Under the pieces are notes generated by a model that was not told the origin of the DNA, did not search any database, and was given only the letters and a program-made list of their open reading frames with translations. The position numbers were made by a program, and so were the translations under genes. From NCBI GenBank assembly GCA_014896375.1, contig JADBKN010000051.1, positions 124,001 to 188,000 of the forward strand: a stretch of 64,000 bases of DNA, given 5' to 3'. How positions within the stretch are numbered: the stretch's first letter is position 1; every line of letters begins with the position of its first letter. The stretch is from Bacillota bacterium (GTDB lineage: Bacteria; Bacillota; Sulfobacillia; RBS10-35; Bu92). Positions 30,601-37,947 of the stretch are shown here, piece after piece.

Positions 30601-30785
30601 GGGGCGTCTACAGCCCGACGCCGCTGGAACTCGAGGGCGCGTGGCGGGCCGTCCTCGACACCGGCGCCATCGGCCTCTCCTTCTACCGGTGGGGGACGAC
30701 GACCGACGAGCAGTGGGCCGCGATCGACGCGCTCCAGCCGCCGCCAGCGGGCGCCGCGGGGGCTGCGGGGCTGGCGCGGCGGTAG
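27699..30785 (+). CDS. Surface protein: signal peptide, SLH repeats, Ig-like repeats, C-terminal putative glycoside-hydrolase-like TIM barrel
   Basis: Three SLH-like units (FAPSRPLTRAELAVLFVRL; FAPQDPVTRAMTAVVAVRAL; FRPQQSVTRAEAAVIVERLL), Big-type repeats, C-terminal GLWLLFGDW...GYSHIYLEIA...FAPMSYWHTR. Confidence 0.78.
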   Translation: MRSRCEDRTRIPDRTRNQAQKPMRARAAAAAVALWLAVAALLPPGAPALAAGGGAPGTTAAAAPSSPYVDLDPHRYGWALPAILDLRQRGLMIGVDARHFAPSRPLTRAELAVLFVRLKALPLDGVGPAYSDLPPGAWYFAAAEAAAANGLLLGVTKDRFAPQDPVTRAMTAVVAVRALGLDRVAQDLAGAALPYRDAAAVPAWARGAVSIAGALGVMQGDAAGFRPQQSVTRAEAAVIVERLLAVPDEAVAAQGNRAVAYLNVDVPRAELNVGDRATFRAWGHDAATYLIPTAVAWSASQGTIAPDGTFAAAKPGTARITATVPGTGVARTVTVKVHQPARLAFGDGLPPVALAGTPFTAAVAVLDTAGALDPADNGRTVTLIVSGPSGASRTLTARTSGGWATFTLALDAPGAYTLTAQAGSLETAAAQVQAAAQPVGALELTADGAPAGAAPLPRTAGDTVSLAVAVRAPDGSLRPERFPVRLSVSGAGAALTQGSVLVRGSAAAGQLRLSAPGAVALSLSVPGGAVLGASAAFAVQPRGTVQILGANPAQVAAGRPATLQARLLGPDGTPLPLSGVTVTLTPHGPHGYDLPALAAATQNGVATFTFTPVFAGAYGFQASAPGFAPGDAGGVLNVTPAELAQLVIHAAPSTILAPGGTASIYAALADRYGNAIDAPFQLRAQAAAGSGTLGGTLSGSLSGDAAAGLDAQTALAGPGTVAIFTAGAAGARTLTFTSPDHPQLPPVTVTFRVVQRPADVVAGKGLWLLFGDWKAVDDDEIVRRAVQGGYSHIYLEIATSGDGFYGRRALDQLLWKVHNAGIAFIAWVYPDLRNPASDTAWTRDVIAYATPEGDRPDAFAPDIEEVLDPSTVAAYAAAVRAALGPEGRFVAVTYPPQARPDYPFRQLAPYVDAFAPMSYWHTRVREYTFADAYRYVADSVRRLRQLAGVDVPVSVIGQTYDMFAAGGRGVYSPTPLELEGAWRAVLDTGAIGLSFYRWGTTTDEQWAAIDALQPPPAGAAGAAGLARR

Positions 30786-30803
30786 GGGCGGGCGCCGCAC
30801 GCC

Positions 30804-30832
30804 TTGTCCCCCGGCGGCAGTGGCGCTACAAT
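30804..30832 (+). promoter_or_regulatory. Candidate sigma-A promoter of hom
   Basis: TTGTCC-N17-TACAAT. Confidence 0.5.
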
Positions 30833-30888
30833 GCAGGATCTATACGGACTTATGTAGCGCCACGCCGCTGGAGGGACGGAAGAAGCGC

Positions 30889-32181
30889 ATGGACGTGCTT
30901 GTCGGGCTCATGGGCTGCGGCACCGTGGGTGCCGGAGTGGTGGAGTTGGTGCGTCTTCGTCGGGAGAAGATCGCGCGCCTGACCGGGCGGCGGCCCGCCA
31001 TCCGCCGCATCCTCGTGCGCGATCCAGCGAAGCCGCGCAGCGTGCCGGTCGATCCCTCCCTCTTCACCATGCGCGCGGAGGACATCCTCGACGACCCGCA
31101 CATCGACATCGTCATCGAGACGATCGGCGGCATCGAGCCGGCCCGCACCTACATCCTCGCCGCGCTGCGCGCCGGCAAGCACGTGGTGACAGCGAACAAG
31201 GACCTCATGGCCCTCTACGGCACGGAGCTCCTGGAGGCGGCCGCCGCCGCCGGCGCGGACCTCATGTACGAGGCCGCCGTGGGCGGCGCCATCCCCCTCA
31301 TCCGGCCGCTGAAGGAGAGCCTCGCCGCGGACGAGATCACCGACATCCGCGGCATCGTCAACGGCACGACGAACTACATCCTCTCGAAGATGACGGACAC
31401 CGGCGCCGACCTCGACACCGTCCTGCGGGAGGCGCAGGCGTTGGGCTACGCGGAGGCGGACCCCTCCAGCGACGTCGACGGCTGGGACGCGGCGCGGAAA
31501 CTCGTGATCCTCGCCTCTCTCGCCTTCCACGCGCCGGTGCGCCTCGATGAGGTGCAGGTGCAGGGCATCCGTTCCATCGCCGCGGCCGACGTGGCCTACG
31601 CTCAGGAGCTCGGATGCGTCATCAAGCTGATCGCGTGCGGGTCGAACCGCGGCGGCCGCCTCGTGCTGAGCGTGCGGCCCACGCTGGTGCCGAAGGACCA
31701 CCCCCTCGCGCACGTGGGCGACGCGTACAACGCACTCTTCGTCCGCGGCGACGCGGCCGGCAACCTCATGTTCTACGGCCGCGGGGCCGGCTCGCTGCCC
31801 ACGGCCAGCGCCGTGCTCGGCGACCTGATCGACGTGCTCCGCAACATGAGCCTCAACGCCTCCGGCTTCCCGCACCCCGTGTGCCTCCGGCGCCTGCCGG
31901 TCGCACCCGAGGCTGCGCCGCCGCAACGGCACTACATCCGCATGACGGTCGTCGACCGCCCAGGCGTGTTCGCGCGGATCGCCGGGCTCTTCGGCCAGGC
32001 GGAGGTGAGCATGGCCACGGTGCTGCAGAAGCGCGTCCATGACGGACGCGCGGAGATCGTCATCGTCACGCATGAGGTCGCGCAGGAGCAGCTGCGCCGC
32101 GCCGTGGACGCGGCGGCCGCGCTGGAGGCGGTCGACGCCGTGCACAACGTGCTGCCGCTGGAGACGGAGGCGGCGGGGTAG
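30889..32181 (+). CDS. hom: Homoserine dehydrogenase
   Basis: GLMGCGTVGAGVVEL, HVVTANKDLMA, YEAAVGGAIPLIRPL, ADPSSDVDGWDAARK, C-terminal ACT. Confidence 0.95.
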   Translation: MDVLVGLMGCGTVGAGVVELVRLRREKIARLTGRRPAIRRILVRDPAKPRSVPVDPSLFTMRAEDILDDPHIDIVIETIGGIEPARTYILAALRAGKHVVTANKDLMALYGTELLEAAAAAGADLMYEAAVGGAIPLIRPLKESLAADEITDIRGIVNGTTNYILSKMTDTGADLDTVLREAQALGYAEADPSSDVDGWDAARKLVILASLAFHAPVRLDEVQVQGIRSIAAADVAYAQELGCVIKLIACGSNRGGRLVLSVRPTLVPKDHPLAHVGDAYNALFVRGDAAGNLMFYGRGAGSLPTASAVLGDLIDVLRNMSLNASGFPHPVCLRRLPVAPEAAPPQRHYIRMTVVDRPGVFARIAGLFGQAEVSMATVLQKRVHDGRAEIVIVTHEVAQEQLRRAVDAAAALEAVDAVHNVLPLETEAAG

Positions 32182-32219
32182 GGGGCGCGGGGGGCCCGCG
32201 CGCGGGCCGCGGGGCCTGA

Positions 32220-32286
32220 GGTGCGCGGGCCGGGGGGCCGAGGCGCGCGGGCCGGGGGCCGCGGTGCGCGGGCCGGGGGCCCTGGC
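32220..32286. repeat. Imperfect ~22-bp GC-rich tandem repeat (3 copies)
   Basis: AGGTGCGCGGGCCGGGGGGCCG / AGGCGCGCGGGCCGGGGGCCGC / GGTGCGCGGGCCGGGGGCC. Confidence 0.7.
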
Positions 32287-32392
32287 CTGCGGCGCGGACC
32301 CCAGCCGCACGGCTCTCTCGCGGACCCTGGCCCGCGAGCTGCCGCCTCACACGCACGCCCGCGGCTCACCCCTCGAGCCAGTCCCCGGCCGC

Positions 32393-32452
32393 GTCGGCCG
32401 AATCCCCGCCGGACGAGTCCCGGCCGGCCGAGTCCCCGCCGGCCGAGCCTCC
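32393..32452. repeat. 15-bp tandem repeat (4 copies) at host/prophage boundary
   Basis: GTCGGCCGAATCCCC GCCGGACGAGTCCCG GCCGGCCGAGTCCCC GCCGGCCGAGCCTCC. Confidence 0.75.
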
Positions 32453-32521
32453 GCCCTTGCGCCTCCTCTCCTTGACAACAGGAAATTATTGGCGGATCAT
32501 GCGAGATGAAGGTGATGAGAG

Positions 32522-32977
32522 TTGCTCAGATGGGCCATAGCGCTTGCGGCCGCTCTAGTGCTGGCCGGATGCAGCGCGCCGCCGCCAGAGACGAATACGC
32601 AGGCTGCATCCAACAGTCAGGAGGCAGCCGACGCGGCGCTGCAAGGCCTCGTCTCTGACTTTCGCGACAATTGGGGCATGACTAGCTGGTATGCCTCCGT
32701 GTCGTCATTCGCACTGTCGCTGGAGGGCCAGCACGCCACTCTAAACGTCTACACCAGCCTTTACCCTAAAGCGAGCAATGAGCAGGCGGCCAGAGCCATT
32801 TGCGTCGGCGCGGTGCAATCGCTCGCGCATGTGGTTACGACGACGGAATCCACTGTCACCGTCTTTTCCGGGAATCCAGACAGCTACCGCTACCTCCTGG
32901 CATGCACAGCAAAATACGGCAGCGACGGCAAGCTACGCGAGCCGATAGCGTGGCAAATCTTCTCCGGTCTACGCTAG
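32522..32977 (+). CDS. Small lipoprotein of unknown function
   Basis: Lipobox AALVLAGCSAPPP; visibly lower GC than flanks; TTGACA at 32473 upstream. Confidence 0.65.
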   Translation: MLRWAIALAAALVLAGCSAPPPETNTQAASNSQEAADAALQGLVSDFRDNWGMTSWYASVSSFALSLEGQHATLNVYTSLYPKASNEQAARAICVGAVQSLAHVVTTTESTVTVFSGNPDSYRYLLACTAKYGSDGKLREPIAWQIFSGLR

Positions 32978-33230
32978 CGTCTCCTCGCCCTCTGCGCCGC
33001 TAACCGCTCCTGCCGCTCCTGCTCGCGCGCCTCCGCCGAGTAGAACGCGGCCCACTCGGCGAACTCGCGGACCGTGAGCCGCGCCTGTAACTCGGCAACC
33101 GTAGTCCCGAGGTCCCGCGCGAGGCGGAAGAGAAACGCGCGCTCCGCCTCGCGCGGGTGGCCCTCCGGATCACGAATCCCCAGCGCGAAAGGTGCGCTGC
33201 GCCGCCTTCTGCGCCCCCTCAGTCATGCCG
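32974..33230 (-). CDS. Tail assembly chaperone frameshift extension (T-like), reached by recoding from 33170-33535
   Basis: Frame without own start: ...APFALGIRDPEGHPREAERAFLFRLARDLGTTVAELQARLTVREFAEWAAFYSAEAREQERQERLAAQRARRR*. Confidence 0.75.
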
Positions 33231-33535
33231 TTGACCTCGAGGATCACCTGCAGCACGCGATTGACCGCCGCAGCCGACTTCTCGCGGAGCCGGTCGGCCT
33301 GCTCGGGCGCAATGCCGAGCCCTGCGGCGAGCATCAGGAGCTCGAACCGCGCCGCCTGCTCAGGTGCGACCTCGCCGCCGCCGCCGAAGCCCGCCTCTTG
33401 CCGGATGCGCTGCTGCTCAGCGAGCGTCATGGCCCGGATGCGGACCTTGCCGCCCCACTCCGGCACCTCGACCAGCGTCTCGCGCAGATCGTTAGCCGCC
33501 AGGATCTCGTCGATGCTCAGCACCTTGCCACTCAC
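33170..33535 (-). CDS. Tail assembly chaperone (G-like)
   Basis: 121 aa; VPEWGGKVRIRAMTLAEQQRIRQEA; position just after the tail-tube genes. Confidence 0.75.
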   Translation of the reverse strand: MSGKVLSIDEILAANDLRETLVEVPEWGGKVRIRAMTLAEQQRIRQEAGFGGGGEVAPEQAARFELLMLAAGLGIAPEQADRLREKSAAAVNRVLQVILEVNGMTEGAQKAAQRTFRAGDS

Positions 33536-33550
33536 GGTCTCACCTCAGTC

Positions 33551-33961
33551 TCAGTAGGTCGCGCGGGTCACAGGACCCGACACCTGGAACTCCGCGCTCC
33601 AGGTTGCCTCGCCATCGACCGCCGTGTCGACCTCGTACTGCGTGAGGATGCAGGTGCCCGTGAACTTGGGGCTGCCAGTCGAGGAGCCCTGCGGCCCGTA
33701 CTCGAACGCGACCGCGATGCCTCGGATGCCGGCGAGCTGCGCGTCCACAGTCGGATCGAACTTTCCCTCCAGGGAGAACGTCGCATCCAAGAGCCCAGGG
33801 ATGTACGACTTCGCCGTCGCCCCAAGCGTGGTCACTTCTGCCGTGTCACCCTTGATGGGCAGCTTCGCGCTGGTCACGTAGGCGCTGATGTCGGTCGGGG
33901 TGGTCGGCGCGGACGCCGTGCCCAGCTTGACGACCGCCGTGGAGCCGTGGCTGAAGGCCAT
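33551..33961 (-). CDS. Phage tail tube protein (short paralogue)
   Basis: MAFSHGSTAVVKLG..AEVTTLGATAKSYIPGLLDATFSLEGKFD. Confidence 0.75.
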   Translation of the reverse strand: MAFSHGSTAVVKLGTASAPTTPTDISAYVTSAKLPIKGDTAEVTTLGATAKSYIPGLLDATFSLEGKFDPTVDAQLAGIRGIAVAFEYGPQGSSTGSPKFTGTCILTQYEVDTAVDGEATWSAEFQVSGPVTRATY

Positions 33962-33980
33962 GCTGTCTCAACCTCCTCAT

Positions 33981-34679
33981 TTAGAAGCGCGCCAGGCCGA
34001 CGTAGAACGTCGCGGCGCCGCTCCACGTGACGCGCACGTAGCGCTTGATCGTCCCCGTCACCGCCACGCGCTGGGCCGAGCCGCCAGAAGCCGCCGTGAA
34101 CGCGACCACGTCGGCCCAGGGGTCGGTTGAGCCGTTGTCGTTCGAGTGCTGGATCTTCACGGTAACAGAGGAGCCGGAGACCATCTCCAGGTAGCCGGCG
34201 CCGCCGTTGCTGGTGGCCGCCGTCTGGTCGATGCCTGTTCCGTTTCCGGCCGCCGCCTCCGCCTGGAGCGGGTGCAGGGTGGTAATGCGCTCCATGCCGG
34301 ATGTGGACTGGACCTCTGCGCTGATGCCGGTCACGTCGTCCACGGGCGAGTCGATCTCGACGGAGGTCTCGATGTTCGAGAGCCCGTAGCCGACGCTCCC
34401 GTTGCCATCGCCCTGCGGAAGCAGCACCATCACGCCGGGCTTGCCAAGCGCCGCCTGCAGTACTTGGTCTACGGCGTTGGGCGAGCCGTCGTAGATGCCC
34501 TCCAGGCTGACCGTCGCGTCAGGCAGGCCAGGGATGTAGGTCTTGGCCGCAGCCCCGAAGGTGGTCGTCTCCGCCGTGTCGACCTTGGCCTGATATTTGG
34601 CGCTCTTGAAGTAGGCCGACAGATCGTAGCCGTTGACGTAGACTTTGGTCTTCGAGCCATGGCTGAAGGCCACCCGCAA
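33981..34679 (-). CDS. Phage tail tube protein (long paralogue)
   Basis: VAFSHGSKTKVYVNGYDLSAYFKSAKYQAKVDTAETTTFGAAAKTYIPGLPDATVSLEGIYD. Confidence 0.75.
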   Translation of the reverse strand: MRVAFSHGSKTKVYVNGYDLSAYFKSAKYQAKVDTAETTTFGAAAKTYIPGLPDATVSLEGIYDGSPNAVDQVLQAALGKPGVMVLLPQGDGNGSVGYGLSNIETSVEIDSPVDDVTGISAEVQSTSGMERITTLHPLQAEAAAGNGTGIDQTAATSNGGAGYLEMVSGSSVTVKIQHSNDNGSTDPWADVVAFTAASGGSAQRVAVTGTIKRYVRVTWSGAATFYVGLARF

Positions 34680-34689
34680 TCACCTCCCA

Positions 34690-35073
34690 TCAGTAGGCGA
34701 CCTCGACGTCCACAGTCACGCGATAGAGCTTTGTGTCCGGCTCGTAGAGGTCTAGCTCGGAGACGACGTGGGCGTCGAGGATGGTTGTGCCGCCCATGGC
34801 GCCGCTCCTCCCGTCCAGTGCCGCCATCACCTGCGCGGCCACGTCCTTCGCCTGGCCATAGCTCTGTGCCCAGCAGTCGAGTTGGAACCTGGCGACCTGA
34901 ACGGCCACAGGCGACCCCATGGTCCGTTCGTTCCTCCGGCTGATGCGCTGGTAGCTGATGGCGGGCAGCGTCGGCGATTCCGGCAGCGCCAGCGGGTAAA
35001 TGCGGGAGCTCACCAGGGCCGCGAGCGGGGCGTAGGCGACTAGGCAGCTTCGCAGATCGGCCTCCACGCTCAT
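34690..35073 (-). CDS. Tail completion/terminator protein (DUF3168-like)
   Basis: YAPLAALVSSRIYPLALPESPTLPAISYQRIS; synteny. Confidence 0.7.
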   Translation of the reverse strand: MSVEADLRSCLVAYAPLAALVSSRIYPLALPESPTLPAISYQRISRRNERTMGSPVAVQVARFQLDCWAQSYGQAKDVAAQVMAALDGRSGAMGGTTILDAHVVSELDLYEPDTKLYRVTVDVEVAY

Positions 35074-35459
35074 AGCCCTAGCACCTCCTTTAGCGCCGCC
35101 GCCACAGCGGCCTCCGCCAGGTGCCTATCCTCGTCCAGAGCAGGGCGCAGGAATGGGCGCGCGGCCATCTTGCTGGTCCCGAGCTCCACAAAGAGCCCGT
35201 AGAACCGCTCCTTATCCGGGCCGATGAGCACCTCGGCACGGCCGGGCGACTGCTCCTCGCCGGGCTGCGTGATGATGTGCTCCTGCAGCGCGCCGGTGCG
35301 CACAGGCGCCCGTCTGGACGCTCCCTCGCGGATGACCTCGGCGCCGGCCATGGCGGCCTCATCGACGACGGCCGCGGCCTTCTCGCCGAGCACGGCAAGC
35401 CGCCGCGCAATGAGGTCGCCTCCCTCGACCTTGACCCGGAACCGTACGGCGCCGGCCAT
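35070..35459 (-). CDS. HK97 gp10-like head-tail protein
   Basis: APVRTGALQEHI ... FVELGTSKMAARPFLRPALDE. Confidence 0.82.
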   Translation of the reverse strand: MAGAVRFRVKVEGGDLIARRLAVLGEKAAAVVDEAAMAGAEVIREGASRRAPVRTGALQEHIITQPGEEQSPGRAEVLIGPDKERFYGLFVELGTSKMAARPFLRPALDEDRHLAEAAVAAALKEVLGL

Positions 35460-35782
35460 CAGACCACCACCTCGACGCACATGAGTTGTAGCTGTCGTCT
35501 CCGGCCGTCGGGATCGAGCACCGCCCGCACATCCCACGTCCGGCCCGCGCCCACGACCCGCATGGAGGCGCTTACGTCTGGCCGCCAGCGGATCGTAATG
35601 CGGGTCGTGATGGTCTCCGTCGGCACCTGCTGCGCCGCGAAGAACTCGCGGCCGGACAGGTCCTCGACTGCGGCATGCACCGTGGCGACGTCGGACCACG
35701 TCTGCACGGGCTGGCCGTACTCGTCCTGGGCGGTCGTCTGGGCCTGGATCGTCACGCGATGACGGAGCTGTCCCGCTTTCAC
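35459..35782 (-). CDS. Phage head-tail adaptor (head closure)
   Basis: LRHRVTIQAQTTAQDEYGQPVQTWSDVATVHAAVEDLSGREFFAAQQ. Confidence 0.85.
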   Translation of the reverse strand: MKAGQLRHRVTIQAQTTAQDEYGQPVQTWSDVATVHAAVEDLSGREFFAAQQVPTETITTRITIRWRPDVSASMRVVGAGRTWDVRAVLDPDGRRRQLQLMCVEVVV

Positions 35783-36372
35783 AGCACCGTCACCACCCGG
35801 TGGGGCGAGAGAAGCGCTCGGTAGGCGAGGGGAAGCTCCGTCACGATGTTGCCGATGTTCGCCGCCTCGCGGTTCTCGTACAGGTGGCCGATGTGGAGCA
35901 GGATCGCCGCCTTGATCGCCTGCGGAATGTCCGCCGCGGACTGGTAACCGGCCACGTACCGGACCCGGATAGCTCCGGACTGCGGCTGGAGCACGTCAGC
36001 CGGCCAGGTGTAGCTCCAGCGCAGGACCACGCGCGCGGGCTCGCTGGCTGTGTCCACCACATAGCTCGCCGGATCGACCGTGCGAACGACGCCGGCGGCG
36101 TCGGTGTACGAGATCGACGCCACAGACTGCACCGGTGGCATCGGCAGCAGAATCTCGTCGCGCGGCCAGTCATCCAGGCCTAGCTCGAGGGTTTGGGTCA
36201 TGAGCGCGCGGCCCAGGATCTGCTCCGCGTGCTCGCGGGCGGCCCGGATGAGGCCCGAGATCAGCGCATCGTCATCCGTAGCATCGACGCGCAGGTGGAG
36301 CTTCGCCTCGGCCAGCGTGACGGGTTCAGAAGCCGGTGGCGTCACGACGCGCAGGCTCCAATGCCCATCCAT
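35779..36372 (-). CDS. Head-tail connector (gp6-like)
   Basis: PASEPVTLAEAKLHLRVDATDDDALISGLIRAAREHAEQILGRALMTQT. Confidence 0.85.
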   Translation of the reverse strand: MDGHWSLRVVTPPASEPVTLAEAKLHLRVDATDDDALISGLIRAAREHAEQILGRALMTQTLELGLDDWPRDEILLPMPPVQSVASISYTDAAGVVRTVDPASYVVDTASEPARVVLRWSYTWPADVLQPQSGAIRVRYVAGYQSAADIPQAIKAAILLHIGHLYENREAANIGNIVTELPLAYRALLSPHRVVTVL

Positions 36373-36374
36373 GG

Positions 36375-36578
36375 CTACGCCCCCTCGCGCGGGCGAGCGC
36401 GGGGCTTCGTGGCCTTCTCCGGAGGCTCAACGACCGCGGCCTCGGGCGCGTCGGCCTCCGCCGGCACAGCCATGCCGGCGGCGATCCAGACCGTCGCGAC
36501 CCGCGGCTCGAGGTCGAGCACGTCGCCAGGAGCGGCGTTGATGCCTCCGGCGATGCTCGTCAGCATGCGTACACGCAT
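36375..36578 (-). CDS. Small phage structural-region protein
   Basis: 67 aa, tightly packed between capsid and connector; VRMLTSIAGGINAAPGDVLDL. Confidence 0.6.
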   Translation of the reverse strand: MRVRMLTSIAGGINAAPGDVLDLEPRVATVWIAAGMAVPAEADAPEAAVVEPPEKATKPRARPREGA

Positions 36579-36637
36579 CCCATCACCCCCAAGGAGAGGG
36601 GCCGGCGCTCAGGCCGGCCCCGTCACCCGAGCTTCGA

Positions 36638-37870
36638 TTACGTCGCGCTGTTCTGGTAGACCTTGACCGCCTCTGCGAGGATCAGCTTGCCGTCCACCCG
36701 CTCCATCGCCCGGAAGCCGATCTGGCCGTTGGCCGCGTAGAGCTCGTTGAGCCGCTGCAGCACGCGGCCCTGGCGATCGGCGATCCAGTAGTAGCTGAAG
36801 TCGCCGAACGCGATGGACTTGGCCGACGCGGCCATCGCCGGCATCGCTGGGCTGATGACCACCGGCCGGCCGAGCAGGATGTCGGGCTGGCCCGCCTGCA
36901 GGCCCGGCTGCCAGAGGTACTGGCCGGTGCTGTCCTTCAGGCCCCGGATCGCCCTGGCCGTGCTGTCCGCCATGAGCCAGCGAGCACGGCTGCGGTACGC
37001 CGGCTTGAGGGCGTGGAACAGGTCGAGGATGTCGTCCGCCGTGACACTCGTGGTCTGGCCGGCGGCGCCCGTCTTGCCCACCTGCGCGTCCACGAGGACG
37101 CCTGTGGGCTGGCCGGTGCCGCTGCCGTTGACGAACGCAGTCTCCTCCGCCACGCCGAAGCGCCGGGCGATGACGTCGGCGATGTAGGTCGGCAGGTCGA
37201 ACGCGGAGTCATTGAGGAGCTCCTCGCTGACCAGCACGAGCGTGCCGAGCTTGTAGGCGCTCAGCGTGACCTGCGCGAACGTCACGTCGGCCGGCGTGTA
37301 GGCCCCGGACTCCGCCAGCCAGGCGGCAGTCCCGAAGTCGCTCTCCACCGGGATCTGCGTCTGGCCGCTGGAGGTCGTGATGACCGTGGCCAGCGAGCGC
37401 ATCACGTTCTGCTGGAGCAGCTTCTCCACGAGAACACGCTCGAACTCGTTGGGCACGAGGTAGCCGCCCTGGGCATTGGTGCCGATGACGAGCGCACGAG
37501 CCTCAGGGTGATTCAGCAGCTCCGCCTCTTCTGGCCGCAGCACCTCACGCCCCTCACGGATCGCGCGCCAGAAGGCCTGGGCGTACTCGCGCGTCTCCCA
37601 CGGGCGAGCGCCCGGCTGGTCGCCCTGCGCGGCATCGCGGACGCCGACGACGGGCGCGCCGGCCGGCTGACGTAGGTCACGCTCCAGGTCGCGCAGCCGC
37701 TCCTCCCGCGTGATCTGGTCGCCCAGGCGGTCGATGTCCGCCATGATGCGGTCGTACTGCTCGCGCTCCTCTGCCGTGAGGTCGCGATGCTCTCCCTCGG
37801 CGCGGTCCAGGATGGCGCGGGCGTCCGCGACCAGCTTGGCCCGCTTCTGACGCAACTCGTTGATGTCCAT
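36638..37870 (-). CDS. Major capsid protein, HK97 fold
   Basis: N-terminal coiled-coil delta domain then AFWRAIREG...GGYLVPNEFERVLVEKL..; RFGVAEETAFVNGSGTGQPTGVL. Confidence 0.9.
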   Translation of the reverse strand: MDINELRQKRAKLVADARAILDRAEGEHRDLTAEEREQYDRIMADIDRLGDQITREERLRDLERDLRQPAGAPVVGVRDAAQGDQPGARPWETREYAQAFWRAIREGREVLRPEEAELLNHPEARALVIGTNAQGGYLVPNEFERVLVEKLLQQNVMRSLATVITTSSGQTQIPVESDFGTAAWLAESGAYTPADVTFAQVTLSAYKLGTLVLVSEELLNDSAFDLPTYIADVIARRFGVAEETAFVNGSGTGQPTGVLVDAQVGKTGAAGQTTSVTADDILDLFHALKPAYRSRARWLMADSTARAIRGLKDSTGQYLWQPGLQAGQPDILLGRPVVISPAMPAMAASAKSIAFGDFSYYWIADRQGRVLQRLNELYAANGQIGFRAMERVDGKLILAEAVKVYQNSAT

Positions 37871-37947
37871 CTGCCTTTCCCCTTCCCCGGGCACGAAAAG
37901 ACCGCCCATCCTGGGCGGCTCCCGTGTCCCTGTGTGGTGTCTGCTGG

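Noticed and set aside
27603-30800. 1065-aa minus-strand ORF opposite the SLH protein
   Set aside because: Mirror ORF of a GC-rich gene: Arg/Gly/His-rich, no domain, fully antisense to a convincing signal-peptide/SLH protein.
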